Shown: positions 9,333 through 17,913, numbered from the stretch's first letter. The stretch is 64,000 nucleotides of DNA from Pseudonocardia alni (GCF_002813375.1 NZ_PHUJ01000003.1:930001-994000); one strand, 5' to 3'. A program made the numbers and translations. The notes: generated by a model not told the origin, from the letters alone.

Positions 9333-9634
9333 GCAGCTTCTCCACCCACGTCCTCGACGCCGCGGCGGGCCGCCCGGCCACCGGCGTCCCGGTCACCCTG
9401 ACCGGCGCGGACGGGACCGTGCTGGCGTCGGGCACCACCGACGACGACGGCCGCTGGCGCGCCCCGGAGTCCGCCGCGCTCACCGCGGGGGTGCTGCACC
9501 GGATCACGTTCACGACGCCGAGCCCGTTCTTCCCGGAGGTGTCGATCGCGTTCCGCCCGGAGCGCACGGACCGCCACCACCACGTCCCGCTGCTGCTGTC
9601 GCCCTACTCCTACTCCACCTACCTCGGGAGCTGA
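9329..9634 (+). CDS. uraH: 5-hydroxyisourate hydrolase (transthyretin-like)
   Basis: This enzyme hydrolyses 5-hydroxyisourate, the product of urate oxidase, to OHCU. The 101-residue product has STHVLD (His7), DDDGRW (Arg42) and RHHHVPLLLSPYSYSTY near the end. The family usually closes with the tetrapeptide YRGS; here it reads YLGS, so the arginine is replaced by leucine while the final serine remains. The other key residues are intact, so activity is likely but the change is notable. It overlaps uraD and lies two bases before uox. Confidence 0.94.
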   Translation: MSSFSTHVLDAAAGRPATGVPVTLTGADGTVLASGTTDDDGRWRAPESAALTAGVLHRITFTTPSPFFPEVSIAFRPERTDRHHHVPLLLSPYSYSTYLGS

Positions 9635-9636
9635 TC

Positions 9637-10551
9637 ATGTCCGTCTCGGTCCACCTCGGCGACAACAAGTACGGCAAGGCGGAGGTCCGCGTCGTGCGGG
9701 TCGTGCGCGACACCGCCCGGCACGAGATCACCGACCTCAACGTGACCAGCCAGCTGCGGGGCGCCGCCCTGGAGAGCAGCTACCTGACCGGCGACAACTC
9801 CAAGGTCGTCGCCACCGACACCCAGAAGAACGTGGTGTACGCCTTCGCCTCCGAGCACGGGATCACCTCGCCCGAGGAGTTCCTGCTGCTGCTCGGCGAC
9901 CACTTCACCGGCGAGTTCGACTGGATCACCGGCGGGCTCTGGCAGGCCGAGCTGTACGAGTGGGAGCGGATCGTCGTCGACGGCGCCGAGCACGACCACT
10001 CGTTCGTCCGGAAGGGCCGGGCCACCCGGCTGGCGACGGTGCAGAAGACCGGCGGGGCCACCCACGTCACCGCCGGGCTGAAAGATCTCACCGTGCTGAA
10101 GTCCACCGGCAGCGAGTTCCACGGGTTCCCGCGCGACCGCTACACCACCCTGGTCGAGACCGACGACCGCATCCTCGCCACCTCGGTCACCGCGCGCTGG
10201 CGCTACCTGCCCGACGCCGTCGCCGCCGGGATCGACTTCAACGGCGCCTACGACGCGATCGGCGCGGCGATGCTGTCGGCGTTCGCCACCACCCACTCGC
10301 TCGCGCTGCAGCAGTCGCTCTACGAGATGGGCCGGGCCGCGGTCGAGGCCTGCGACGGCGTCGCCGAGATCCGGTTCGCGATGCCCAACAAGCACCACTT
10401 CCTCTCCGACCTGTCGCCGTTCGGGCTCAAGAACCCGAACGAGGTCTTCCACGCCGCGGACCGCCCCTACGGCCTGATCGAGGGCACCGTCGTCCGTGAC
10501 GGCGTGACCCCGGCGCCGGAGGCGTGGACCGACGTGCCGTCGTTCGTCTGA
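9637..10551 (+). CDS. uox: Urate oxidase (uricase)
   Basis: This cofactor-free oxidase converts urate and O2 to 5-hydroxyisourate and H2O2. The 304-residue product has the two T-fold halves of the family. Visible catalytic residues are Lys14 (KYGKAEVRV), Thr60-Asp61 (VVATDTQKN) and His253 in PNKHHFLSDLSPF; the closing EVFHAADRPYGLIEGTV is typical. It follows uraH directly, so all three steps from urate to allantoin are in one transcript. No xanthine dehydrogenase is in this window, so upstream purine steps must be encoded elsewhere. Confidence 0.97.
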   Translation: MSVSVHLGDNKYGKAEVRVVRVVRDTARHEITDLNVTSQLRGAALESSYLTGDNSKVVATDTQKNVVYAFASEHGITSPEEFLLLLGDHFTGEFDWITGGLWQAELYEWERIVVDGAEHDHSFVRKGRATRLATVQKTGGATHVTAGLKDLTVLKSTGSEFHGFPRDRYTTLVETDDRILATSVTARWRYLPDAVAAGIDFNGAYDAIGAAMLSAFATTHSLALQQSLYEMGRAAVEACDGVAEIRFAMPNKHHFLSDLSPFGLKNPNEVFHAADRPYGLIEGTVVRDGVTPAPEAWTDVPSFV

Positions 10552-10579
10552 CCCGCCACTCCCACCGAGGGGATCCGCC

Positions 10580-12076
10580 ATGAGCACGGAACAGGCCACG
10601 AGCACGGAACAGGCACTGCGCCCGGAGGACGAACGGCTCGGGATCGGGCCGACGATCGGCTACGGCGTCCAGCACATCCTCGCGATGTTCGGCGGCGTGA
10701 TCGCAGTACCGATCATCATCGGCGGTGCGGCCGGGCTCACCCCCGCGCAGAGCGCCGTGCTCGTCGCCTCCGGGCTGTTCATCAGCGGGCTCGCCACCCT
10801 GCTGCAGACCCTCGGCCTGCCGTTCTTCGGGTCGCAGCTGCCACTGGTGCAGGGCACGTCGTTCGCCTCGGTGTCGACGATGATCGCGATCGTCGGCGAC
10901 GACGGCACCGACGGCCTGCGCACCGTCTACGGCGCGGTGATCGTCGCGGCGGCGGCCGGGCTTCTCATCACCCCGTTCTTCGCCCGGGTGGTACGGCTGT
11001 TCCCGCCGGTGGTGACGGGGTCGATCATCACCGTGATCGGGCTGTCGCTGATGCCGGTGGCGACCGGCTGGATCACCGGCCGGGAGACCGTCACCGTGGG
11101 CGGGGCGACGGTGCCCAACCCCGAGTTCGCCGCGCTGCCCTCGATCGCGCTGGCCGGGTTCACCTTCCTGGTGGTGGTCGTCGCCGGGAAGATCGCGGTG
11201 CTCTCGCGGCTGTCGGTGCTGCTCGGGCTGCTGGTCGGGACCGTCGTCGCGCTGGTGGCCGGGCTGAGCGACTTCTCCGGCGTCGGCGGCGCGAGCGTCG
11301 CCGCGCTGCCCGCGCCGTTCGCGTTCGGCACCCCGCTGTTCACGGTCGGGGCGACCGTCTCGATGGTCATCGTGGTCCTGGTGATCATGGTGGAGACCAC
11401 TGCCGACATCCTCGCGGTCGGCGAGGTCGTCGAGACCCGGGTGGACGCCCGCCGGGTCGGCGACGGTCTGCGCGCCGACATGGCCGCCTCGGTGGTCGCG
11501 CCGGTGTTCAACTCCTTCCCGGCGACGGCGTTCGCCCAGAACGTCGGGCTCGTCGCGCTGACCGGGATCCGGAGCCGGTTCGCCGTCGCCGCCGGTGGGC
11601 TGCTCCTGCTGGTGCTGGGGCTCTCGCCGATGGCGTCCGCGGTGTTCTCGGCGATCCCGCAGCCGGTGCTCGGCGGGGCGGGCATCGTGCTGTTCGGCAC
11701 GGTCGCCGCCAGCGGCATCCGGACGCTCGCCGCGGTCGAGTACCGCGGGACCAACAACATGGTGATCGTCGCGGCGTCGGTGGCGTTCGGCCTGGTCCCG
11801 GTGGTCTCGCCGGACTTCTGGGCGAACTTCCCGGACTGGTTCGCGACGATCTTCCACTCCGGCATCAGCTCGGCGGCGATCGTCGCGGTGCTGCTCAACC
11901 TGTTCTTCAACGTGTTCGCCCCCGGACGGCCGTCGGCGCCGTCGGTCGTCGCGGCGGGCCCTGCGGTGCTGGTGCAGACCGGGGAGATCCGGATCCTGGC
12001 CTCGGGCGAGGTGCTGGGCCCGGAGTCCTACGAGCCGGTCACGGCGAAGCCGGGCACCCAGGTCAGGGACGACTGA
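10580..12076 (+). CDS. NCS2 family urate/xanthine permease
   Basis: This is a proton-coupled purine importer of 498 residues with about 14 hydrophobic segments. Family motifs are GYGVQHILAMFGGVIAVPII near residue 33, GSQLPLVQGTSFASVSTMIA, NSFPATAFAQNVGLVALTGI and a C-terminal region ending before a polar tail. It follows uox by 28 bases with AGGGGAT upstream of the ATG, so it is probably co-transcribed and brings in urate or xanthine (compare PucJ/PucK of Bacillus). A strong hairpin repeat follows the stop. Substrate choice between urate and xanthine is not readable here. Confidence 0.92.
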   Translation: MSTEQATSTEQALRPEDERLGIGPTIGYGVQHILAMFGGVIAVPIIIGGAAGLTPAQSAVLVASGLFISGLATLLQTLGLPFFGSQLPLVQGTSFASVSTMIAIVGDDGTDGLRTVYGAVIVAAAAGLLITPFFARVVRLFPPVVTGSIITVIGLSLMPVATGWITGRETVTVGGATVPNPEFAALPSIALAGFTFLVVVVAGKIAVLSRLSVLLGLLVGTVVALVAGLSDFSGVGGASVAALPAPFAFGTPLFTVGATVSMVIVVLVIMVETTADILAVGEVVETRVDARRVGDGLRADMAASVVAPVFNSFPATAFAQNVGLVALTGIRSRFAVAAGGLLLLVLGLSPMASAVFSAIPQPVLGGAGIVLFGTVAASGIRTLAAVEYRGTNNMVIVAASVAFGLVPVVSPDFWANFPDWFATIFHSGISSAAIVAVLLNLFFNVFAPGRPSAPSVVAAGPAVLVQTGEIRILASGEVLGPESYEPVTAKPGTQVRDD

Positions 12077-12088
12077 GCGCCGCAGCAT

Positions 12089-12150
12089 GATCGTCGTCCC
12101 GGAAGGGCCCGGTGCAGTCCGTGGCACGGATCCCTTCCGGGATGACGATC
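12089..12150. repeat. Palindromic repeat copy 1, possible terminator
   Basis: The arms GATCGTCGTCCCGGAAGGG (12089-12107) and its near-perfect complement (12132-12150, one mismatch in 19) form a long hairpin 12 bases after the NCS2 permease stop. The central 41 bases align with the repeat at 13186-13249 with about 35 identities. The two copies flank the gene at 12173-13105 in the same orientation. It may act as the terminator of the urate operon as well as being a dispersed repeat. Confidence 0.8.
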
Positions 12151-12172
12151 ACCGCTGCCGGTCCGGGGCCGG

Positions 12173-13105
12173 TCACGCTGCGGCGGCCAGGACCTCACGG
12201 ACACGGCGCACGACGAGCTCCGGTGCTCCGGTCAGGTCCGCCCAGGTGAACCGCAGCAGGACCCACCCGGCGGTGCCGAGCGCGTTGCCCTTGCGCCGGT
12301 CCGCGGCGAAGCGCTCGGCGTCCACGTGCCAGGCCCAGCCGTCGACCTCGATCGCCAGCCTGCGCTCCGGGAACGCCAGGTCCAGCGTCCACGGGCCGAA
12401 CCGGTGGCCGTGCACCCACCCGGTCACACCCGCGTCCCGGAGCAACCGCATCATGCGGCGCTCGGCCACCGAGTCGGCGCGGTCGGCGCATGCGACGAGG
12501 AGCTCCCCCATCCCCCGGTTCCCGCGGGCACCCATGTGCCGGCAGTAGGCCGCGTGCAGCTCGGCGAAGCCGACGTGACGTTGCAGGGCACGGTCGAGGA
12601 AGCGAGGCCCCGCCACCGGGGCGGTCTCCAGCACGGTGCACGTCGGCGTCGTCACCGCGACGCCGTGCAGCACCGTCCGGTCGGCCGGGTCCAGGACCCG
12701 CCTGCGCAGCGTCACCCCGGGGACGGGGACCCGGTGCATCGTGCGCGGGACCGTGAACCCGATCGTGCCGGGCGGCTCGTCGAGCATCCGGTGCCAGAAC
12801 GCGGCTGCGGGCCCGCTCAACGTCGCCCGCGGACCGGCCCAGAGCGCCGCCGCTCGGACCCTGCTCTCGTGTCCCGGTCGGTGCCCGGCGACCAGGTAGA
12901 CCCCGGGGTGCACCATGCACCATGCCCCGGTCGACGCCCGGCGGGCGACGGTGCGCCCCGACATACCGCAGGCGATGGCCTGGGCCCGGCTGATGACGCC
13001 GGCCTGCCGGACCAGCAACGCGGCGACCCCTCCGGCCACGCCGGAGGGGCCGGCGGAGGGACCGGCGGAGGGGATGTCGTGGCCGCTGTCCGGGCTCTCG
13101 GTCAT
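12173..13105 (-). CDS. AbiEi-like HTH / DUF559 (Vsr-fold nuclease-like) protein
   Basis: This is a 310-residue protein of a kind common and multi-copy in actinobacteria. The N-terminal half has a helix-turn-helix of the AbiEi_4 type (VISRAQAIACGMSGRTVARR followed by VHPGVYLV). The C-terminal part matches DUF559, a PD-(D/E)xK/Vsr-like fold: LDLAFPERRLAIEVDGWAWH holds the acidic Asp and the E-V-D core, and the end reads LLRFTWADL. Its cellular role is unknown; AbiEi proteins are antitoxins but no toxin partner lies beside it. It breaks the purine locus between the permease and iclR genes and is bracketed by two palindromic repeats. ATG 13105 is chosen; an upstream in-frame start would run through the repeat. 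Confidence 0.75.
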   Translation of the reverse strand: MTESPDSGHDIPSAGPSAGPSGVAGGVAALLVRQAGVISRAQAIACGMSGRTVARRASTGAWCMVHPGVYLVAGHRPGHESRVRAAALWAGPRATLSGPAAAFWHRMLDEPPGTIGFTVPRTMHRVPVPGVTLRRRVLDPADRTVLHGVAVTTPTCTVLETAPVAGPRFLDRALQRHVGFAELHAAYCRHMGARGNRGMGELLVACADRADSVAERRMMRLLRDAGVTGWVHGHRFGPWTLDLAFPERRLAIEVDGWAWHVDAERFAADRRKGNALGTAGWVLLRFTWADLTGAPELVVRRVREVLAAAA

Positions 13106-13185
13106 CGCCGGAGCATCCGGCCGCGGCGCCCCGGCCGGGCCCGTTCGCTCCGTTCCGGTGGCGATCGCGAACCGCATCCCCGTGG

Positions 13186-13249
13186 TGATCGAGGACTCGG
13201 AAGGGATCGGTGCCGGCAGTGGCACCGATCCCTTCCGGATCTCCGATCA
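13186..13249. repeat. Palindromic repeat copy 2
   Basis: The arms 13186-13214 and 13221-13249 match at 25 of 29 positions, with a 6-base loop. Shared core elements with copy 1 are CGGAAGGG, CGGTGC, GTGGCAC and GATCCCTTCCGG at identical spacing. This copy lies upstream of the DUF559 gene start and downstream of the iclR stop. Confidence 0.8.
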
Positions 13250-13316
13250 TGGTCGGGCCCGTCGAGATCCGGCAACGTCGGCCGCGGTGTGGGCGACGCC
13301 GGCAGGAGGCCCGGCC

Positions 13317-14138
13317 TCAGACCCCCGCGGCGTCCTGCCGGGCCAGCTCGGTCACCAGCGCGTCGGCCACGGACCGCAGCTTCGGCACGGCGGAGTCGAG
13401 GAGCGCGTCGGTCATCCGGGTCGTCGGGCCGGAGATGGACACCGCGGCGGGCAGCGGCCCGTCGAGCGCGACGGCGACGCACCGCACCCCCAGCTCCTGC
13501 TCGCCCTCGTCGACGGCGTACCCGGCGGCACGGACCTTGTCGAGCTCGGCGAAGTACTCCTCGGGCGAGGTGATCGTGTTGTCGGTGTGCCGCACGAAGT
13601 CGGTGTGCCGCAGCACCTCCCGCGCCCGCTCGACCGGCATCCGGGACAGCAGGGCCTTCCCGACGGCGGTGCAGTGCGGCGACACCCGTCGCCCGACCTC
13701 GGTGAACATCCGCATCGAGTGCCGGCCGGGCTCCTGGGCGACGTAGACGACCTGGTTCCCCTCCAGCAGCGCCAGGTTGGCGCTCTCCCCCAGGTCGTCG
13801 ACCAGTGCGGCGAGCCGGGGCCGGGCCCACATCCCCACCAGACGCCCGGCGGTGTCACCCAGGCGCACCAGGCGGGGGCCGAGGGCGTACTCCCGCGAGG
13901 ACTGCTGGCGGACGTAGCCGCGCCCGGCCAGGGTCCGGACGAGCCGGTGGATGGTGGGCAGCGGGAGACCGGAGGTGGCCGCGAGGTGGGACAGGCTGAC
14001 CGTGCCGCCCGCGTCGGCCATCGCCTCCAGCAGGTCCACGGCCCGCTCCACGGACTGCACGGTCCCCGAGCGGGCCGGTGCCGCCGCGGCGACGTCCGCG
14101 GCGGCACCGACGCGACTGTCGGGATCGTTCTTCCGCAT
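13317..14138 (-). CDS. IclR family regulator of the allantoin/glyoxylate genes
   Basis: This is a transcription factor of 273 residues: an N-terminal winged helix (VSLSHLAATSGLPLPTIHRLVRTL, about residues 46-70) and a C-terminal effector domain with AVGKALLSRMP and EQELGVRCVAVAL, both typical of IclR. In AllR-type members glyoxylate or allantoin is the effector. It is the last gene of the leftward operon, 9 bases after the allantoinase stop. The start codon itself lies inside a GCGGAA-type palindrome, suggesting autoregulation. Its likely targets are the promoters sharing this box at 8782, 17878, 17899 and 18022. Target and effector are inferred, not shown. Confidence 0.88.
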   Translation of the reverse strand: MRKNDPDSRVGAAADVAAAAPARSGTVQSVERAVDLLEAMADAGGTVSLSHLAATSGLPLPTIHRLVRTLAGRGYVRQQSSREYALGPRLVRLGDTAGRLVGMWARPRLAALVDDLGESANLALLEGNQVVYVAQEPGRHSMRMFTEVGRRVSPHCTAVGKALLSRMPVERAREVLRHTDFVRHTDNTITSPEEYFAELDKVRAAGYAVDEGEQELGVRCVAVALDGPLPAAVSISGPTTRMTDALLDSAVPKLRSVADALVTELARQDAAGV

Positions 14139-14145
14139 GACGGAA
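14131..14145 (-). promoter_or_regulatory. Candidate IclR operator over the iclR start codon
   Basis: The reverse strand reads TTCCGTCATGCGGAA: arms TTCCG/CGGAA around the ATG of the IclR gene. It fits the shared pattern TTYCRYNNNGCGGAA. Part of the match is coding sequence, so chance is possible. Confidence 0.45.
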
Positions 14146-14147
14146 GT

Positions 14148-15557
14148 CTAGCCCTGCTCGGGCGGTGCGGCCGGGACCTCGGTGCCGTCCGGGGCGCCGG
14201 GTGCACCCGTCACCCGCTCCACCGAGCCGCGGCGCAGCAGCCTGCCGTGCGGCTCACCGGACACGTCGACGTCGCGGCCGCCCAGGACGGTGCGCCGGAC
14301 CACGCCGGACAGCGACCGGCCGGCGTAGGCGCTCACCTTGTTCTTGTGGTGCAGCCGGTCCGGGTCCACGACGAAGGCGGCGTCGGGGGCGAAGACCGCG
14401 AGGTCGGCGTCGTAGCCGAGCGCGATCCGGCCCTTGGAACGCAGCCCGACCAGGTCGGCGGGCTTCGACGCCATCCACTGCACCACCTGCGCGAGCCCGA
14501 TGCCGCGCCGGCGGGCCTCGCTCCACACCAGCGACAGCCCCAGCTGCAGCGACGACACCCCGCCCCAGGCGAGCCCGAAGTCCCCGGAGTCGAGCAGCTT
14601 CAGCTCGGCGGTGCTGGGCGAGTGGTCGGACACGATGCAGTCGATCGTCCCGTCGAGCAGGCCCTCCCACAGCAGCTCCCGGTTCGACGCCTCGCGGATC
14701 GGCGGGCAGCACTTGTGCGTGGTGGCGCCGTCGGGGATCTCCTCGGCGAACAGCGTGAGGTAGTGCGGGCAGGTCTCGGCGGTGATCCGGACGCCGTCGC
14801 GCCGCGCGGTGGCGATCATCGGCAGCGCGTCGGAGGAGGACACGTGCAGCACGTGCGCGCGCGCCCCGGTCCAGCGGGCCCGCTCGATGACCTCGGCGAT
14901 CGCCAGGTTCTCCGCGCCGCGCGGGCGCGAGCGCAGGAAGGTGTCGTACTTCGCGCCGTGCGGTGTGGGCGCCTTCTCGATGGCCCGGGAGTCCTCGGCG
15001 TGCACGATCATGACGGCGTCGAAGGTGGCCAGCTCGGCCATGTCGCGTTCCATCTCGTCGGCGTCGAGCGGCGGGAACTCGTCGACGCCGGAGTGCAGCA
15101 GGAAGCACTTGAACCCGAAGACGCCCTCGTCGTGCAGGCCGCGCAGGTCGCCGAGGTTGCCCGGCACCGCGCCGCCCCAGAAGCCGACGTCGACGAACGC
15201 CTGGTGCTCGGCGACCTTGCGCTTCACCTCCAGCGCCGCGACGTCGACGGTCGGCGGGATCGAGTTCAGCGGCATGTCGACGATCGTGGTGACCCCGCCC
15301 GCCGCGGCGGCCCGGGTCGCCGAGGCGAAGCCCTCCCACTCGGTGCGGCCGGGCTCGTTGACGTGCACGTGGGTGTCGACGAGACCGGGCAGCAGCACCT
15401 CGTCGTCGGCGAGGTCGATCACCCGGGCCCCGTCGAGGCCGTTGCCGAGCGGCTCGATGGCGACGATCCGCCCGCCGGTCACGCCGATCTCGCGGGGCTG
15501 CTCGCCCGCCGTGGTCATGATCCGCTTCCCGCGGACCACCAGGTCGTAGCTGGTCAT
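14148..15557 (-). CDS. allB: Allantoinase
   Basis: This is a zinc amidohydrolase of the cyclic amidase group that opens the hydantoin ring of allantoin to allantoate. The 469-residue product has the metal motif DTHVHVNEPG (His63, His65), the carbamylated lysine region FGFKCFLLHSG, HAEDS, LHVSSSDAL and the metal aspartate in VSDHSPS. The FxCFLLHSG/NEPGR combination points to allantoinase rather than dihydropyrimidinase. The start overlaps the racemase-like gene by four bases (ATGA). Its product feeds allantoicase at 23078-24070. Confidence 0.93.
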   Translation of the reverse strand: MTSYDLVVRGKRIMTTAGEQPREIGVTGGRIVAIEPLGNGLDGARVIDLADDEVLLPGLVDTHVHVNEPGRTEWEGFASATRAAAAGGVTTIVDMPLNSIPPTVDVAALEVKRKVAEHQAFVDVGFWGGAVPGNLGDLRGLHDEGVFGFKCFLLHSGVDEFPPLDADEMERDMAELATFDAVMIVHAEDSRAIEKAPTPHGAKYDTFLRSRPRGAENLAIAEVIERARWTGARAHVLHVSSSDALPMIATARRDGVRITAETCPHYLTLFAEEIPDGATTHKCCPPIREASNRELLWEGLLDGTIDCIVSDHSPSTAELKLLDSGDFGLAWGGVSSLQLGLSLVWSEARRRGIGLAQVVQWMASKPADLVGLRSKGRIALGYDADLAVFAPDAAFVVDPDRLHHKNKVSAYAGRSLSGVVRRTVLGGRDVDVSGEPHGRLLRRGSVERVTGAPGAPDGTEVPAAPPEQG

Positions 15558-16288
15558 GACATCTCCAGGGGGAATCCGGTGATCTTCTTGGTACGGGGTG
15601 CCGCGTAGGTGCGGCTCGTCGAGGTGGTCAGGCCGAGCCGGACCAGCGACTCGGCGACGGTGACCGCGGCCTGCACCCCGTCGACGACGGGGACGCCGGT
15701 CTCGGCACGCACCGTCGCATCCAGCCCGGCCATGCCGCCGCAGCCGAGGCAGATCACCTCGGCGTGGTCCTGCTCGACCGCGACCCGGGCCTGCTCGACG
15801 ATCGCGGCGACCGCGCGGTCCGGGTCCTGCTCGAGCTCCAGCACCGCGAGCCCGGAGGCGCGCACCGAGGCGCAGCGCCGGTCCAGCCCGGCGAGCAGCA
15901 GCCGGTCGGAGATGAGCGGCACGGTGCGGTCCAGGGTGGTCACCACCGAGTAGCGGTGGCCGAGGTACATCGCGGTGGTCGCGGCGGCCTCGGTGATGTC
16001 GACGACGGGCACGTCGAGCATCTCCTGCAGGCCCTCGCGGCCGTGCTCGCCGTAGCCGGCCTGGATCACCGCGTCGAACCGCTCGCCGGAGGCGGCGTAA
16101 CGCGCGACGGCGTCGGCGACCCCGACCGCGGCCAGGTAACTCTCCAGGTTGCCCTCGACCGACTCGGCACCGAACCGGGGCGTCAGCCCGACGATCTCGG
16201 TGCCGGGCGCGGCGACCGAGCGGGCCGACGCGGCGATCGCCTCGGTGACCGACACCGTGGTGTTGACGTTGACGACGACGATCCTCAT
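15554..16288 (-). CDS. Asp/Glu/hydantoin racemase superfamily protein with a single catalytic cysteine
   Basis: The 244-residue product has the fold motifs VNVNTT at the N-terminus and VICLGCGGMAGLD at 178-190, where Cys183 is the usual second catalytic cysteine. The first cysteine (normally in xACFGD) is replaced: the sequence is QAGYGEHG with Gly78. Two cysteines are needed for two-base racemases such as allantoin racemase HpxA, whereas arylmalonate decarboxylase works with one cysteine and a glycine at the first site. The gene sits between an allantoin-type permease and allantoinase with overlaps on both sides, so an allantoin- or hydantoin-related reaction is likely, but the chemistry may not be racemisation. 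Confidence 0.8.
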   Translation of the reverse strand: MRIVVVNVNTTVSVTEAIAASARSVAAPGTEIVGLTPRFGAESVEGNLESYLAAVGVADAVARYAASGERFDAVIQAGYGEHGREGLQEMLDVPVVDITEAAATTAMYLGHRYSVVTTLDRTVPLISDRLLLAGLDRRCASVRASGLAVLELEQDPDRAVAAIVEQARVAVEQDHAEVICLGCGGMAGLDATVRAETGVPVVDGVQAAVTVAESLVRLGLTTSTSRTYAAPRTKKITGFPLEMS

Positions 16289-17847
16289 CAGTGGCCCCCG
16301 GTCGGTGCGACGGCCAGCGACTCCCCGGAGACCGCGCGGTGGGTCCGTCCGCGTGGGGCGACGAGCACGGTCAGCAGCGCCGCGATCCCGGCGCCGAGGA
16401 ACCAGCTGAACGGCGCGACCGGCTCCAGCGCGGGGACGAACCCGACGGCGACCGCGACCACGGCGGACGGCACGAACACCGCGACCGCGCGCCGGTTGAC
16501 CCCGCCGCGGTAGTGGTAGGCGCCGGTGCTCGCCTCGGTGTAGAGCGCGGGGACGTCGATGCGTCCGCGCCGCACCAGCCAGTAGTCGGCCATCACGATC
16601 CCGAACAGCGGGCCGAGCAGCGCGCCGAGCACCCCCAGGAAGTAGGTGATCACCACCGGGGAGTCGTACAGGTTCCAGGGCAGGATGATCAGCCCGATCA
16701 GCGCGCTCACCACCCCGGCCCGACGGAAGTCGAGCACCCGCGGGAACAGGTTCGACAGGGCGTAGCAGGGGGCCACGAAGTTCGCCATCAGGTTGACCGC
16801 GATCGTCAGGATCAGCAGCGCCGCGGAGGCGACCAGCAGCAGCGGGGTGTTGGGGATGGTGTTGACGACGTCGGCCGGGCTGGAGATCACCTGGCCGCCG
16901 ATCCGCAGCTGGCCGCCCGCCAGCACCACGACGACGACGCCGAAGAACAGTGTGTTCGGCAGGATCCCCCAGAAGCTGCCACGCCGGACCGCTCCGGTGG
17001 ACACCGCGCCGCGGGTGAAGTCGCAGAAGTTGAGGACGAAGGTGCCGTAGATCGCCGTCCACAGCGACGCCCCGGCGAGGATCTGCACCCACATCGCCCC
17101 GCCGGTCAGCGGCTCGGGCACCGACAGCGCGATGTCGCCACCGGTCTGCCACAGCACCCAGCCCGCGAGCACCGCGAGGGTCACCAGCACGATCGGGCCG
17201 GCGACGGCCTCGTAGCGGCGGATGCCGTCCATGCCGCGCAGCAGGATCGCCACCTGCACGACCCACAGGACGACGAAGCAGATCCAGCCCAGCACCGACA
17301 GCCCCAGGAACGAGACCTGCTCCAGCGCACCGGCCGACGGCGCCACGGCCAGGACCATCACGACGAGCACCCGGGTGGCGAGGTAGGTCTGGATGCCGAA
17401 CCAGGCGATCGCGACCGCGCCCCGCACCAGGGCCGGGAGCTGGGCACCGCGCACGCCGAAGGAGATCCGGCTCATCACCGGGAACGGCAGGCCCGTCCGG
17501 TAGCCCATGTACCCGGCGACGGTGAGCAGCACGAACAGCACCAGCGCACCGATGCCGAGCGAGACCAGGATCTGCCAGGCGCCGAGGCCGAGCGCGAACA
17601 GGCCGAGCGCGAAGCCGTAGTTGCCCAGGCTGTGCACGTCGACGGCCCACAGGGTGAAGATGTTGTAGGCCTTCCACGACCGTCCCTCGACGGTGGTGGG
17701 CGCGAGGTCGCGGTTGTAGAGCCGGGGGCTCGGTGCGTCGGCGCGGTCCTGCGTGACGGGCACGGCGGCCACCCGCTCACCGGTCGGGGCTGCTGCGGGT
17801 CGGTCGCTCGTTCCGGGTCCCGTCATCGGGGCCACCTCGGTTCCCAC
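16288..17847 (-). CDS. NCS1 family allantoin/hydantoin permease
   Basis: This is a membrane importer of 519 residues with about 12 hydrophobic segments, related to allantoin permease PucI and hydantoin permease Mhp1. Family features include LYNRDLAPTTVEGRSWKAYNIF at the entry to TM1, GYRTGLPFPVMSRISFGVRG, NFCDFTRGA and GIVMADYWLVRRGRID. ATG 17847 is used; ATG 17826 (MTGPGT) is possible. It is first in the leftward operon with the racemase-like protein, allantoinase and IclR, and shares its promoter region with the rightward glyoxylate operon. Confidence 0.9.
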   Translation of the reverse strand: MGTEVAPMTGPGTSDRPAAAPTGERVAAVPVTQDRADAPSPRLYNRDLAPTTVEGRSWKAYNIFTLWAVDVHSLGNYGFALGLFALGLGAWQILVSLGIGALVLFVLLTVAGYMGYRTGLPFPVMSRISFGVRGAQLPALVRGAVAIAWFGIQTYLATRVLVVMVLAVAPSAGALEQVSFLGLSVLGWICFVVLWVVQVAILLRGMDGIRRYEAVAGPIVLVTLAVLAGWVLWQTGGDIALSVPEPLTGGAMWVQILAGASLWTAIYGTFVLNFCDFTRGAVSTGAVRRGSFWGILPNTLFFGVVVVVLAGGQLRIGGQVISSPADVVNTIPNTPLLLVASAALLILTIAVNLMANFVAPCYALSNLFPRVLDFRRAGVVSALIGLIILPWNLYDSPVVITYFLGVLGALLGPLFGIVMADYWLVRRGRIDVPALYTEASTGAYHYRGGVNRRAVAVFVPSAVVAVAVGFVPALEPVAPFSWFLGAGIAALLTVLVAPRGRTHRAVSGESLAVAPTGGH

Positions 17848-17877
17848 GTCGTGGCGCGTCCGATGTGACGCGCTGAT

Positions 17878-17892
17878 TTCCGCGATGTGAAA
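17878..17892 (-). promoter_or_regulatory. Candidate IclR operator, permease-proximal
   Basis: The reverse strand reads TTTCACATCGCGGAA, nearly identical to the box upstream of uraD (TTTCACGATGCGGAA). It lies 30 bases upstream of the NCS1 permease start and downstream of its predicted -10 (ATAGCT, 17917-17922 reverse; -35 TTGACG at 17940-17945). Confidence 0.65.
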
Positions 17893-17898
17893 CGAATC

Positions 17899-17913
17899 TC
17901 TTACGTAGCGGAA
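17899..17913 (+). promoter_or_regulatory. Second, weaker IclR-like box in the divergent region
   Basis: TCTTACGTAGCGGAA keeps the GCGGAA half-site with the same spacing but a degenerate left half. It is 21 bases from the previous box, two helical turns, which would allow cooperative binding on one DNA face. Confidence 0.45.

Noticed and set aside
12173..13105. AbiE abortive-infection toxin-antitoxin system
   Set aside because: The N-terminal fold resembles AbiEi, but no nucleotidyltransferase toxin (AbiEii) gene is adjacent.
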